Shown here: positions 25,101 through 37,100 of the stretch, one piece after another
How the letters are laid out: each line of letters opens with the position of its first letter
Numbering within the stretch: position 1 is the first letter of the stretch
Source of the DNA: Strix aluco
Taxonomy: Eukaryota > Chordata > Aves > Strigiformes > Strigidae
DNA: 64,000 nucleotides
Assembly: GCF_031877795.1 (NCBI RefSeq)
Contig: NC_133931.1
Location: 25,914,264 to 25,978,263, forward strand
Direction of reading: 5' to 3'
Position numbers and translations under genes: made by a program
Notes under the pieces: model-generated
Databases searched by the model: none
The model's input: the letters and a program-made list of their open reading frames with translations, nothing else
What the model was told of the DNA's origin: nothing

Positions 25101-28100
25101 GGAAGACGGGATTTTCTTGGCATTTTCTCAGAGCATACGGTCTGCCAGGTTTCCCATCCCATGTCCTGATATGCCCCCTCAGCTTGTCTTATGGAGGAGG
25201 GGAAGGGGGAGCCTAGCAGATGCCTCCACCAGTGTTATATCAGCAAGATGTTCAGAAAAGCAAGATATTCCCTTACACAAAAGCATATCTATCTCCTTTG
25301 TGCTGCATGTCTAAAGTCACTTGGTGGGGCAGAGTTTCCCACTCAGAGAAATTAAGCGTATTTCCCTCTATCAGTCCAGGAAGCATTTAGCCCCTGTATT
25401 ATCACAACTCTGTGGTCAAAGCAATACATAGGATCATTAAACAGGATCGGACTTCTCCAGGCCTTGTTCTGCTTCATTGCCTTAAGACTAAGGAGATGTC
25501 TGAGCTGACAAACTTCAATCCCTGCTGTTGCAGACATGATGAAACACTGGTTGATGAAAGAGCTCTACAGAAGGGAGGAGGGATTTGGGAAGGGATAATT
25601 AGGTAGATGTGCTTCCACAGGATTGTCCATATTTACACTTGCCTTTCCATCATTTATAATTTTTATATTGTGCCAGCGGCGATCTGCAACATTAACCTTT
25701 TGTGACAGCTGCAGGAAAAGCTCACCAGAGCTGTGTCTTATGGTCAGCGACGGGACGCCACTGGAGAGCTCTGCAAAGAAAAGACTCATTGGATACGCAC
25801 AAACCATGTTCCCACTCAAACCCAGCTGAACTGACTGTTATAGTTAGATTTTAGTTGGAGGAGTTCTTTAGCCAGTTCAAAAAAATCCAACTTCTAACAC
25901 TGGATACAAACCAGACATGCTGGTAAATTGTTCTATATTCTCCTTTTTCTCCAGAACTATCTTTCTGAACCATTTATAAAAAAACTATCAACTAGTACTT
26001 TCAACGCGTAGAATCTAACCTTCACACAAACACAGAGAACAAACACTCTTTAAGTTGCTAACCTAATGCAATGAAATCTTGCCGTTCTCCAGGCTGTCCT
26101 CGTGCCACTGGTCCATGGTACAACAGAAGGCCATCAGCAACTTCAGTGATAAACTCTAAGGAGATGCGGCTCTCAAAGCAAGGCTTAAGGGGAGGGAACC
26201 AGGCATAACCGTGGCCTCTGAAGCTGTGTTTTGTCTGCTGGCAGTCTGGTCCATGGAAATTTGCAGAACATTTGCATCTATGAAAAAATAAATAAAAGCA
26301 AAATTCCACTATCCAAGCAGAAGTTATGAAGGGCTTTTCCCACAGCAGGACTGTCCACTTTAAACATAGGAGCCCATGTTGCCTAGGCCATAGCATAAGT
26401 TAAGCAGAAGGAAAACTCCCATCATAAAATGTTCGCTATTGACTTGTTTGTACAAACACAATTTAGCTTTAGCTCTAAATGATAATATGTGTATGTATAA
26501 TATTCTGTAAATAAATGATGGAGCCATTGTCATATAAAAAGCATATGAAAACCTCTAATCTCTTCAACAAAAAAAAGAAACCCACTTTTCACTAGGCTTA
26601 GTTGTTTAAAGACTTTATAATGTTGACAGGGAAAGCAAAGGAATCATAGAATACCAGGTTGGAAGGGACCCTCAAGGATCATATGGTCCAACCTTTCTTG
26701 GCAAAAGCATGGTGTAGACAAGACGACCCAGCACCCTGTCCAGCTGGATCTTAAAAGTGTCCAATGTTGGGGAATCCACATTTCCCTGAGGGGATTATTC
26801 CAATGGCTGATTGTTCTCACTGTGAAAAATTTTCCTTTTGTGTCCAATCAGAATCTCCCCAGAAAGGGTGTGGGAAGGTAGTACTGCCCAGAAAAAGTGA
26901 GAAGAGGTGTGACAGTCATAGATCTTGTTATCTTCACTCTTATTGCAAGCTACTTGCTGGTTTATTTCCTTTACACTATCAAAAATAGATGCTTGGGGTT
27001 CTTTCCTTAATACTCTGGGGATTCTGTAGAAAAGAGTAATCACAGCATGACAATAACAAAACCTGTAACGCAGAAACCAAAGGAGCAACAGAAATAGGCA
27101 GGAGGACAGGGAGGGAGACCAGCTGGGCCCCTATTTCTTAGTTTCTGCTTCCCATAGATTGCTGGTACCTACTGAGAGCAGAATGACAGGGGTAGGATAC
27201 AGGAAAAGATCACTCACAAAACTACTGAAAATAGAGCAGAAGCAAAGAAACCTCAGAATTGAGCAAATGCTAGATGGCAGAGCCTACCAAGTGTTTCTGT
27301 GCAGCAAAATTTCCCTGGTTGATTACATTTGAGCAGCAACATCAGACTCAGATCTTTACCATGACCAGTGCTTCTGCAGCTTCAGTTTGAGTCCTGTCAC
27401 CCCTATCAAGGGTGCTCAGAAGAGGCTGGCCAGTTGTTTCTGCTTTCCTATGTTGAGATGACAATTTTTAAGCAGACATGCTTAAGGCTTTCCTTCTGCA
27501 AGGGGACCAGGCTCATTCTGAGGTAGTATAGTCCCATCATTTTTTTCATCTTTATACTATTTTATCTATGAGATGTCATTTTTGGAGAAAAATGAGGCAA
27601 GAAATGTGGGAAAGTGGTTGTTAAGCGATGTGATTAAAATGCTTAACAGCATTAAGGTAGGCTGCACAAAATAAGAGCATTTTGCAGGGTGGCATTAATG
27701 GAACCGGTGCAGCCTTTAAACTTCCCAAGGTTTTCCTGGAAACTATGACAGACCTAAGTGCCTGAAAATAGAGGTTTGTTTGCAAGACCTGTGTGTGAAG
27801 TATAACAAAACTCAGATCTGCCACAGCGAGAAGACACACAGTGTTGCCTTCTCAAGCTTCCAGTCATCCTTCTTACAGACTGAACTAGAAGCATTTTGTT
27901 TGCACACCAGACAAAGCTTTACCAACCTGTAGCCCAAATCAGTATCCACACATGTGCCGCCATTGAGACAAGGGTTTGTCTGGTATGAGGAGCAGGAGAG
28001 ATGAGGACTCTCCCGAGCTGCACAGCCACACAGGGCACGACTCAGCACTGTTACAGACACCAGTGAAAAGCTTCCAGCTGTGGTTATTGTTGGCATATGA

Positions 28101-31100
28101 CTCTGTTCATGCTTGCTGATGCATCCGCTGCTATGAGTGCAGTTTGCAGTCACACATTCATCAATGCCAATCTGGGTGGTATTTATATCCAAGATGTTTT
28201 CCAGCTGCGGAGAACAATTAGTTGCATTCATCTGACTTTTCCACATAAAGGAAACTCACAAATGACAGCAATGAAAAGCCCAACTCTTATTTATTTTCAA
28301 AATTAGTTGCTGTGCCACTTCCTTCCAACATCTACCTTACCCTATCCAGCCAAAGGCAGTTCAGCCTGGCATCTGTTAAGGCCAAAGCCTTGGTGTGAGT
28401 CAGTTATAGCATGAGTAAGCACTTAGAGGACAAAAACATTATCACATTCATCATAAACTGAGTGGATAAATTTTAATCACTGATGGTTCTGATGGATTAT
28501 TTACATAGCATCTGAGCTGTATTTTTAATTTGAACTTCTGTCTTAAAAATACTGGGAAGAATAGACAGGCATTGCACACTGAAGAAATACCTTTTCTGGC
28601 AAGAGTGAGTTGGTACTGCAGCACTGATTCTAAACATAACTCTTATTTCAGCCTCTGTGTACCAACAGACACATTTCCAACAGAACAAGTCATTTAACTC
28701 TTATCAATACTCTTTTTGCAAAGAGGGGCAGGAACTTTACTAAATTGTCAATGCACATTTCCAGCATGTTTTTCCACTGGAGAGCAGTTATTTTACTGCT
28801 TTGCCCTCTTAACTCAGAAAGTTGGAACTTTTGACTGGTTTGTGAGTTTCAGCTACAGAACATTTCTGTGTAGAGGATTAAAAATCAAAACATCAAGACA
28901 CCATGCAGTTTTACAGTCTTTTCAATAGGAAAAACATGTTCAGATTCCTAAAAGCCCATTGTGTTTAGGGGACTTGATGTGTATTTATAGGCTGGCTTTT
29001 AAAGCATTCATATTTGAAACTTTTAATGTAAGTGCTAAAGGAGTATACGACTTTACTGATTAAAACTACCCATTTTTCTTACACATTGCTCCCTTAGTCA
29101 TTCTAAGTATGCGCATTCACTAGGCAATGGTTATTATCTGAATAGACACAATGACAAGATGCTGTGGTTTCATATGTAGCATGGATACTTACCCACACTC
29201 TGGAGGCCGCTACATTGCCATTAAGTTTTTCTGCTTTATAATAAGGTGGACCATAAACTGCAAACCAAACATCAATCCCTCGGGTTTGACTTGGACTATT
29301 TAATACACTGAAAATGTGAACGTTTTCTAGTTGGACTGATATAATTTCTGAAAGCAGCTTCTTCATCTGGTAGTATTTACTCTGGTTTTCAGGGGACTGG
29401 GATATGAACTCCTCTGGAGTGATATCTGCGATAGAATTTAAAAAGCTGACAAACACATATCTTGCAACTGTTGTAGCAATAAAAGAGAGAAGCACTACAG
29501 AATAAATATTAAGGTTACAGAAAATGAACTCAACTGCAAATTCAGAAGTATTTTCATTTTTAGGCTCTGAAATTTTCCATGCTGGCTTCTGCTCAGGGTT
29601 TGTGTTCTGAAGCTTTTTCACTCTTATTAATTTCTTTTTTTATTATTATTATTCTTTTAAATCAGAAACATGTTTAAGAAGATTTTACTTTTCTACAAAT
29701 ACTGAAACAATTTGGTGAATTTCAGGAAGACGCTTGTTCAAATAAAGGATTTTTCTGAAATATAAATTGCTGTTTTGTTAAAAACTGGGTGTAGGAACCT
29801 TTAATCTTTGTCTTCTGCATCAGACAAGCATTTCTTGCTGTCTTTTTTCTCCACAGATGCTTCTTCACACGCAGTGTCAGAGGACCGTGCAAACAAAGAT
29901 GCATTTTCAAACCCTTACCCAGAAAACTATTAATTCTCATTACATGTCTAAGACCATTAGAATTCTAAATAGCACAGCAGTAACATTAAGGAGGTAGATT
30001 TCAGTATTATGATCCTAATGTACTTCATCACACTGCTTACCTTTTATTCGTACAGAACCAGCATTATGGAGGGCATCATCTTTGATTTCCTTCACTGTAA
30101 CCTTTACAGTTGAGACAACATCTGGCCAGACTCCATCAATGACTCTAACTCTTATGTTGTATGTTCCTGGTGGGGTTCCTTCTTTAATAGTCAGCAAACC
30201 TGAGTTATCATTAAGGATAAAGTACCTGTAATAAGAGTTAAGCCAAGGAACAAGCTATGAGAAGTTCAAAAGCTAAATAGTAATTATCATCACTGATGGT
30301 TTTTCTGATCTACTTTATTTTGAGAAAGCTATCAAAAAAAGCAGATGTGTTCCCTCATGAAAGGACAGAGCAGAACAGAACTTTTTTACATCGCCTTCTG
30401 TTGGTTCCTAATAACTCTTTGCCAGTATATCAAGAAGGTTTCTTCCTCTTTTATGCCATATTAACTGTGTAGGAAGATTCAGACTACTATAGCCATAACT
30501 TTGGAAACAGTGCAAACTCTTAGTTTAGATAGATTCATTGAGAGTGACACCTCTGTCAAAACTGCCAAATGACACATGTACCTCTCAACCCTGGTCACAA
30601 TCCAGACACTTTGGTGTGAATACATCAAATACAAATAAGGTCTTAAAACCAGTAGTGACACAGAAACACCAGCTGGAGCTTGGATGAAGGACGATGGAAA
30701 TTAATGGGTATTTTTTCTGTAGTGGCTCACTGATACTGATTATGGGTATGACTGTGAACAGGAATTTAGAATGGTGTTCTAGCCCATCAAGCAATGGGAA
30801 GCAAACTAGTTTAGCATGCAGTGTTATTTGCTGCAGCCTCATACTCAGAAGGGCTTTTGGACAGCTACACACAAGCATCTAACCAACAAAATGCTTTCGC
30901 ACACTTGTTTTCAAAAAAAGGCAGTTTAAATACTTTTTACAGTTCTATGTGTGGGCAAGTTTTCCATACATTTCACTCAACTCCCATTTTTATCTCCAAA
31001 TACCTTGATGATTTCCCTTCAAATTGGTAGATTTTGTGATCCCAGTCATCATCATCAGGGGCACGGACCTGGCCCAGTACAGTCGTGGGGAGGATGCCTA

Positions 31101-34100
31101 AAACAACATAGCATATAAGTGGCATAGTCGGACTTCTCACATGTACACAAACAGGTTGTCCATTCAAGCTTTATTGGTTTGTCTTAAGTCTAAAACCTCT
31201 ACAAAAATAGTTGTGATAGTTCCCAAGAGAAGATGTGCACCAGACTGCAAACACCACATGGTGTCCTGCTTATTGGGTGTTTGGTGCATGGCTACATAGA
31301 TTTAATTCAACAGGTGGCTGCAATGAAAAGCAACAGGAAGGAAAAAAGAAAAGCCATATCTGAGGAAAGATGTAAAAGATATTCAGAATTACTCATTTTC
31401 ACTATTTTGGCTGCGGTATCCAACCAAATTACAGAGTGGTTTAGACAGGGCTTGCGTTTTGGCAGGATAAAAAACAAAAATGCTGACTGGGTTATAAAGA
31501 GCAAAAAACAATAGCAAATTGGAGGAAATTACAGCAAGATAGAGAGGATGTCAAAAACATGGTAACCAGACTTATTTTGAGTAGATGCTGAGACTTTTGG
31601 GTGAGATGGAAAGTAGCATGTGTTCTGCTGGTTTTGCATCCTCTCAGCAAGGCTCACAAATTAGTATTTTGTTGTTTTACAAATGCTGTTTCTGAAGGAA
31701 AGGTCCACAGGTATCTGAATTCATAGATCTACTGGGTAAAGAATCGAGGATACACAAAGAAGAGGAAAAAATGTGGGACTTCACCCTATGAAAGGGAACA
31801 GCACAAACCCTGACAACTGAGGGACTGCATGCAAAAAGGAGAGAACACTGTCCCTCTCCTGCAACTGTGGCAACATTCATTGGATATTTTACAGGAGACA
31901 GTATACAGGATGCCCTGGTGTTTGACTTCCACATTATATGAATGTAACTTACAACATGATAGTAGCCTTCTGATTCTGTCTCTCCTTAAAAGTTTAAATA
32001 ACCAAAGATCTGAAGACTTGAATAGTCCCTCCCAGAAATTAACAGTACAGATGAGTTTAACCTTTAAAGATGCAACTGAAAGGGAATTCAGGCTTAATGA
32101 AAAGATCTGGTACTTAGGCTACAAGCAGAGTTTCTCAGCAAACAGCAACCAGACTTGGTTTCAACTTTAAAATAAGCTGAACTTAAGAGTGAGCACACAA
32201 CAGGCAGAACAATGTTTCAGTACAAATATCAACAGCATCTACACAGTAGTTTCTAGTGCGCCCACAATCGACAATCTATTTAATGTGCTATCGAACCACT
32301 GATACATAGCAAAGTAGAAGAGGAAGAAATCACCTGAGCATCCCAAAATCTTTTTACCAGTGTGGTTTATTTTGCTGTTGTGTTTATTATGTGGGGACAC
32401 TGGATCACAAGAGAACTGCTAGCTAATTGCCAAAGCAAGAGGGGAAAGGAGGCTTCTCTCACACTGCCTGCAGCCAACATTCACAGAAAATTCCCCCTTA
32501 ACAGCATTTGTCAGCTGAAGGCCTGTGTGAATGTCTCAGGCAGTTTACACATGAGTTCAGCTTAAGTGGGTTGACTAAAAGTGAATTCAGTCTGGAGGAG
32601 GAAAAAGGTTTAAGGAGGAGGAAGAAGGTTCTCAGCATTCAGACTCATCACTTCTCAGCAACATTATGAATTTTTTAATTTTTTTCTCCCTGAAATGTTA
32701 ATGCTGATGGAGAACTGCATCTCCAAACATGAGACCATTACTCAAGTTTGATAGAAACATGCACAGAATAGCAGCCAGCTATGCTCATCCTTCAAGGATG
32801 GCTCAGTTTTTTCCACAAACCAAGTGGCTCAGAGTCCTGTGCCCCACACACCTACTGCTCTCTGGTGAGGCTTGAGCAAACTTCAGTAGCACCTCTACTA
32901 AGATCTTAGCTTATGTGGAACAGGACAGACTTCTCCTGTGAATCTCACAGCTGCTCCTTTGACCTTACTGTCACACTTGGAAGCAAGCATTAAGAGTGAT
33001 TTACCATCATAGCTGTAAATGAGACATTCCATGTAGCCAGCAGAATGTGGGTGGTCATTTTGGTCCCCGATATTCACTGTCAGTGTGTTGGTGGAGCTCA
33101 TTGGCGGGATCCCGCTGTCTGTGATCAGGATGGGCAGGTAGAACACCTTGTGCACTTCCCTGTCAAAGGTACGCAGTGCAGTGAGCAAGGCACTTCCATT
33201 GTGGAAGTCCTGCAAGTTGAAGTTAGTCAGACTATCAAAATCACTGAGAAGGTGAAAGGAGAAAGGTGCTCCATTAGCAGCAGTGTCTCGGTCCTTAGCG
33301 TACAGCAACGTAGAGGTTTCATTCATTTGGATGACCTGTGGAGAAGCTGTGTTTTCCCAGACCACAGGGTTATAATGAGCCTCAAACTCTGGCCCGTTGT
33401 CATTTACATCCTGCAGAGTCACTAAAACAGTGGCACTGCCAGTCAGAGGGGGCTGCCCCATATCAGTGGCAATGACAACCAGTTGGTACCGTGTCACTGT
33501 CTCATGATCCAGCAGTCTTGCAACTGTCACCCACCCATCACTAGCCACAGAGAACTGGCCACCTGGGTCAGACTTGTTCAGCAGGTGGAAAGAAAACCTT
33601 CCGTTCAGGCCAGAATCCAAGTCTACAGCAGAAACCTGAATAACTTTGGTGCCAATTGGCACATCTTCCCCCAGTGCAGCCACGTCATAGAAGTGGGGGT
33701 AGAAGAAAGGAGCATGGTCATTGGAGTCCTCCACATAGATCACGCAGTGAGCAATGCTGAAGAAATCCATGTCCTCAGCTTTCAGAGTCAAATTGAACAC
33801 CCTCTCATGAGGCTTCTCAAAGTCAATTCGCTTTCGTAGCCGGATAAACCCACAGTTGTTGACTTCATCTGTTTCTATGGAGAACTTGCGGTCGTTGTCC
33901 CCATCAAGGATGCTGAATGTCACCATGGCATTTTCTCCCTCATCTCTGTCCACAGCACACACCACTGCCACCTCAGTGTTAATACTCGCATTCTCAGAGA
34001 CAAATGCCGTGTAGATCCTTTGCAGAAAGACTGGAGCATGATCATTTACATCGGTCACCAAAATAGTGGCAGTGCCTGTCCCAGTGAGCCCTCCTCCATC

Positions 34101-37100
34101 TCTGGCCTCAACCACTACTAGGTACTTGTCCTCCTTCTCCCGATCCAGCGACCCAAGCACTGTATAGATGGTGCCACTAACTGAGTCAATTGAGAACAAG
34201 TTCAGATTAATTTCATTTTGCACATTCTGAATGATGCTGTATGTTAGTACAGCATTCATACCAGCCTTTGGGTCATCAAGGTCCACTGCTGTCATTTCCA
34301 TGACAGCAGTGTCTGCCGGAGAATCCTCAGGGATGTGGCCCGTGAAACAGCCATCCAACACACAGAGGAAAAGGGGTGCGTTGTCATTCACATCTGTCAC
34401 TTCTATGATCACATCTGCAAAGCCAGTCAGTCCCTCTCCACTCTCATCCGTTGCAAGAACAAGAAAGCGCCACGTTGATCGCTTCTCACGGTCTAACCTT
34501 TTATTTGCGCTGATCTCACCTGTGTTCTCATTGATGCTGAATTCGCTACTGGCCCCCTGCCCGTGCAAGGAATAATTAATGGCATTTTGATCAGCCGCTT
34601 GGTCGGGGTCTGTTGCAGAAACCTGGAACAAGCCACACCAGGTAAGTGTATATGTAAAAAAAAAGGGGAAATCACTGTTCTTTTATTGATAGCAGGGGGT
34701 ATTGTGCAGCAAAATAAATACCATGCATTTTAACAGCAGATATCTATTGGTTTGAGACATTCAGGTCAAGTACTCTTTCAATAAACATCATGCATGGCCT
34801 AGAGAAACCATTTAAACAGAGATCATGTTTAGACAGACTATTATATTCTACTTCCCAGTATGTTCTGGAAAGAGATAATAAGTGCAGGAAGAACCAAGTG
34901 AAAGTAATAGCAGATCTGCTGAGCAAATGTTTCTTGTGAAATTCTTTGGAGCTGGAATACAAAGGCAAATGGGGACTGTTTCTCTCTGAGTGAACAGAAG
35001 GCTGCAAAATCAGGGTGACCATACACCCAAAGATGATTATCAGCACAGGCCAGAGAGAACTCCCAACTTCTGATTTGCATCCAGGGATTGTTTGGGAGAC
35101 TGCTAGTTGGGCCAACCAAGCAGTCCTCATGCCAGGGACTGCTCTAACAACAAAACAATGAAGATGATCGAGTTCCAGAGTCAAAGAACAATCCCTGGTA
35201 AAGTTTATTTGGTAGTATAAATGTAGCCAGAGTCCGTGACTTGGATGCATGAGGTACATGTGACAACCCCACTAAGTTTTACAGTTACTCAAAATATGTG
35301 AACTCCACTTTGTAAAGGAAAGCCATCACATTTTTCAATGTTTAGAATCATAGAATCATTTAGGTTGGAAAAGACCCTTAAGATCATTGAGTCCAACCAT
35401 TATTTATGCTGGTCAAGGGAACAAGTCCACCATGCAAATTCAACCAGGCTTTCTTTATTTTCTTCTTTACAGAAAGTTGCTAGCTAAATCTTAATGTCAG
35501 GGCTCACCCACCCTAAAGAAACTATCTTTTTGGATTTGTGTGAATGGATGGGATTGAGGTGAACAAAAAGCCAGGTTTTGCCCTACTTTGTGTAAACTGT
35601 TTTACCTTTAAGACTAGTACAGGCAGATCTGTGAGCTCCTCCAAGACACCTCCCTGGTATTCATTTTGAGTGAAGATTGGTGCTTCGTCATTCTTATTGA
35701 CAACATTGATGATGATAAGAGTGTGGTTTTCCCATTTTCCATCAGAAGCTACAAGCCGGAGCTCATAACGTTGTTCTTGTTCATAATCCAGAGGCTGAGT
35801 AATGAAGACAGTTCCAACCTCAGGTTCCACATCAAAAACTCCTTTCACATTTCCTGATGTGATCTGATACCTTAGTCTGGCATTTGCACCTACAATAGAA
35901 AGCAGACGACCACTGTCTGTCCACTCTCTGAATGCTCAATCCAGCTATACACAGTGGACATGTATCCAAGAGAAACCTTATTTGCCCAGACTTTACAATG
36001 TGCCTGTGAGATAAAACATAGACACAGCCACAAACAATGATCCATGTATGTAATTTGAAGGGTTTGTGTATGGTAGATCGGGGGTTAGGTCTGTATTTAT
36101 ATTTCCAAATATAATTTGCAGTCACAGAGAAGCACCTGTCTATTGATAATGAAGGAATTGTGTGCCTCTAATTTACTGTGTATTGATTTGCCAATAACAA
36201 AAAAATAAAGTACTATTAAAATACTAGAAGCTATTTTTGCTCAATGTTTCCTAAGCCTCCCATTTCAAATGTCAATATTCCTTAACTTTTTTTTTTTTTT
36301 TTAAACCACTGGATGGTGCTAAAATATAAAAGAAATCTCTTTTCATCTCAGAAGAACATTTGACCTGTACAACAGCAGTTGTTTGCTGCAAAACATTTAG
36401 GAACAAAAAAAAATGGTTTGGTGCTTCATGTTTACTTATTTGAAAAGGAAAAAAATACATGACATTGCATTCCAGGATAGAAAGTAATTTCCCAAATTAA
36501 ATAGGTGAACTGCCAGGAGTAGAAAGAATATTCCCATTTTAAGTTGTGAGTCAACTGTGGATGAGAAGACTAGAGCAACATGGATAGCAAAAAAGTGAAA
36601 AGCATGTGCCCAACATTAGTGCTTGTAAGGGCTTGGCTGCCTTTGCAGCATGAGTCTGAGCATCACTTGCTAGTTGCTTTTTCCAAATTCTCTCAAGTGC
36701 AGAGCTGGTTTTAAATGGCCTCTTTACTTTTCCATCATGGGCACTAAGAGGCACAGGCATCACAGCACTGCCACCGAAAGGAATGGTCAGCTCCCACCTC
36801 CTCCCAGCAACACGTTCCTCTGGTGCTCATTTGGGCTCTGTCACCAACGCACCAGCTTGCCTTCTTTTTTTCAATGGGTTTGTTTTTCTCCAGCAAGTTG
36901 AGCTGGACCAGCTCATGAAAGGAGCAAAAAAGCCACAGCAGAAGCAAAGACAGGAACTGCCTGGTGGTGCATGCTGTTGGACTGGCTCAACCCATCTGGT
37001 GTCACCACACTGTAGGGGCAGTTTCACACCATCAGAGTTGATGTAAGTGTGAGCCCAAAAAGAGGTCTGGCTTTCCCTTTTTTCCTGCCTTCTCCCTGCC

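Noticed and set aside
29426..29621. 5' extension of the frame of cadherin exon w20
   Set aside because: An AG at 29461 could include a short extra stretch in frame, but the join at 29425 gives the GSVRI-K-DITPEEF sequence expected for type III cadherins.
29630..29665. TTATTATTATT tract as a possible transposon tail
   Set aside because: Only a short simple repeat; no adjoining element recognised.
33045..34575. Plus-strand frames opposite cadherin exon w17
   Set aside because: They are antisense shadows of the strongly coding minus-strand EC repeats.
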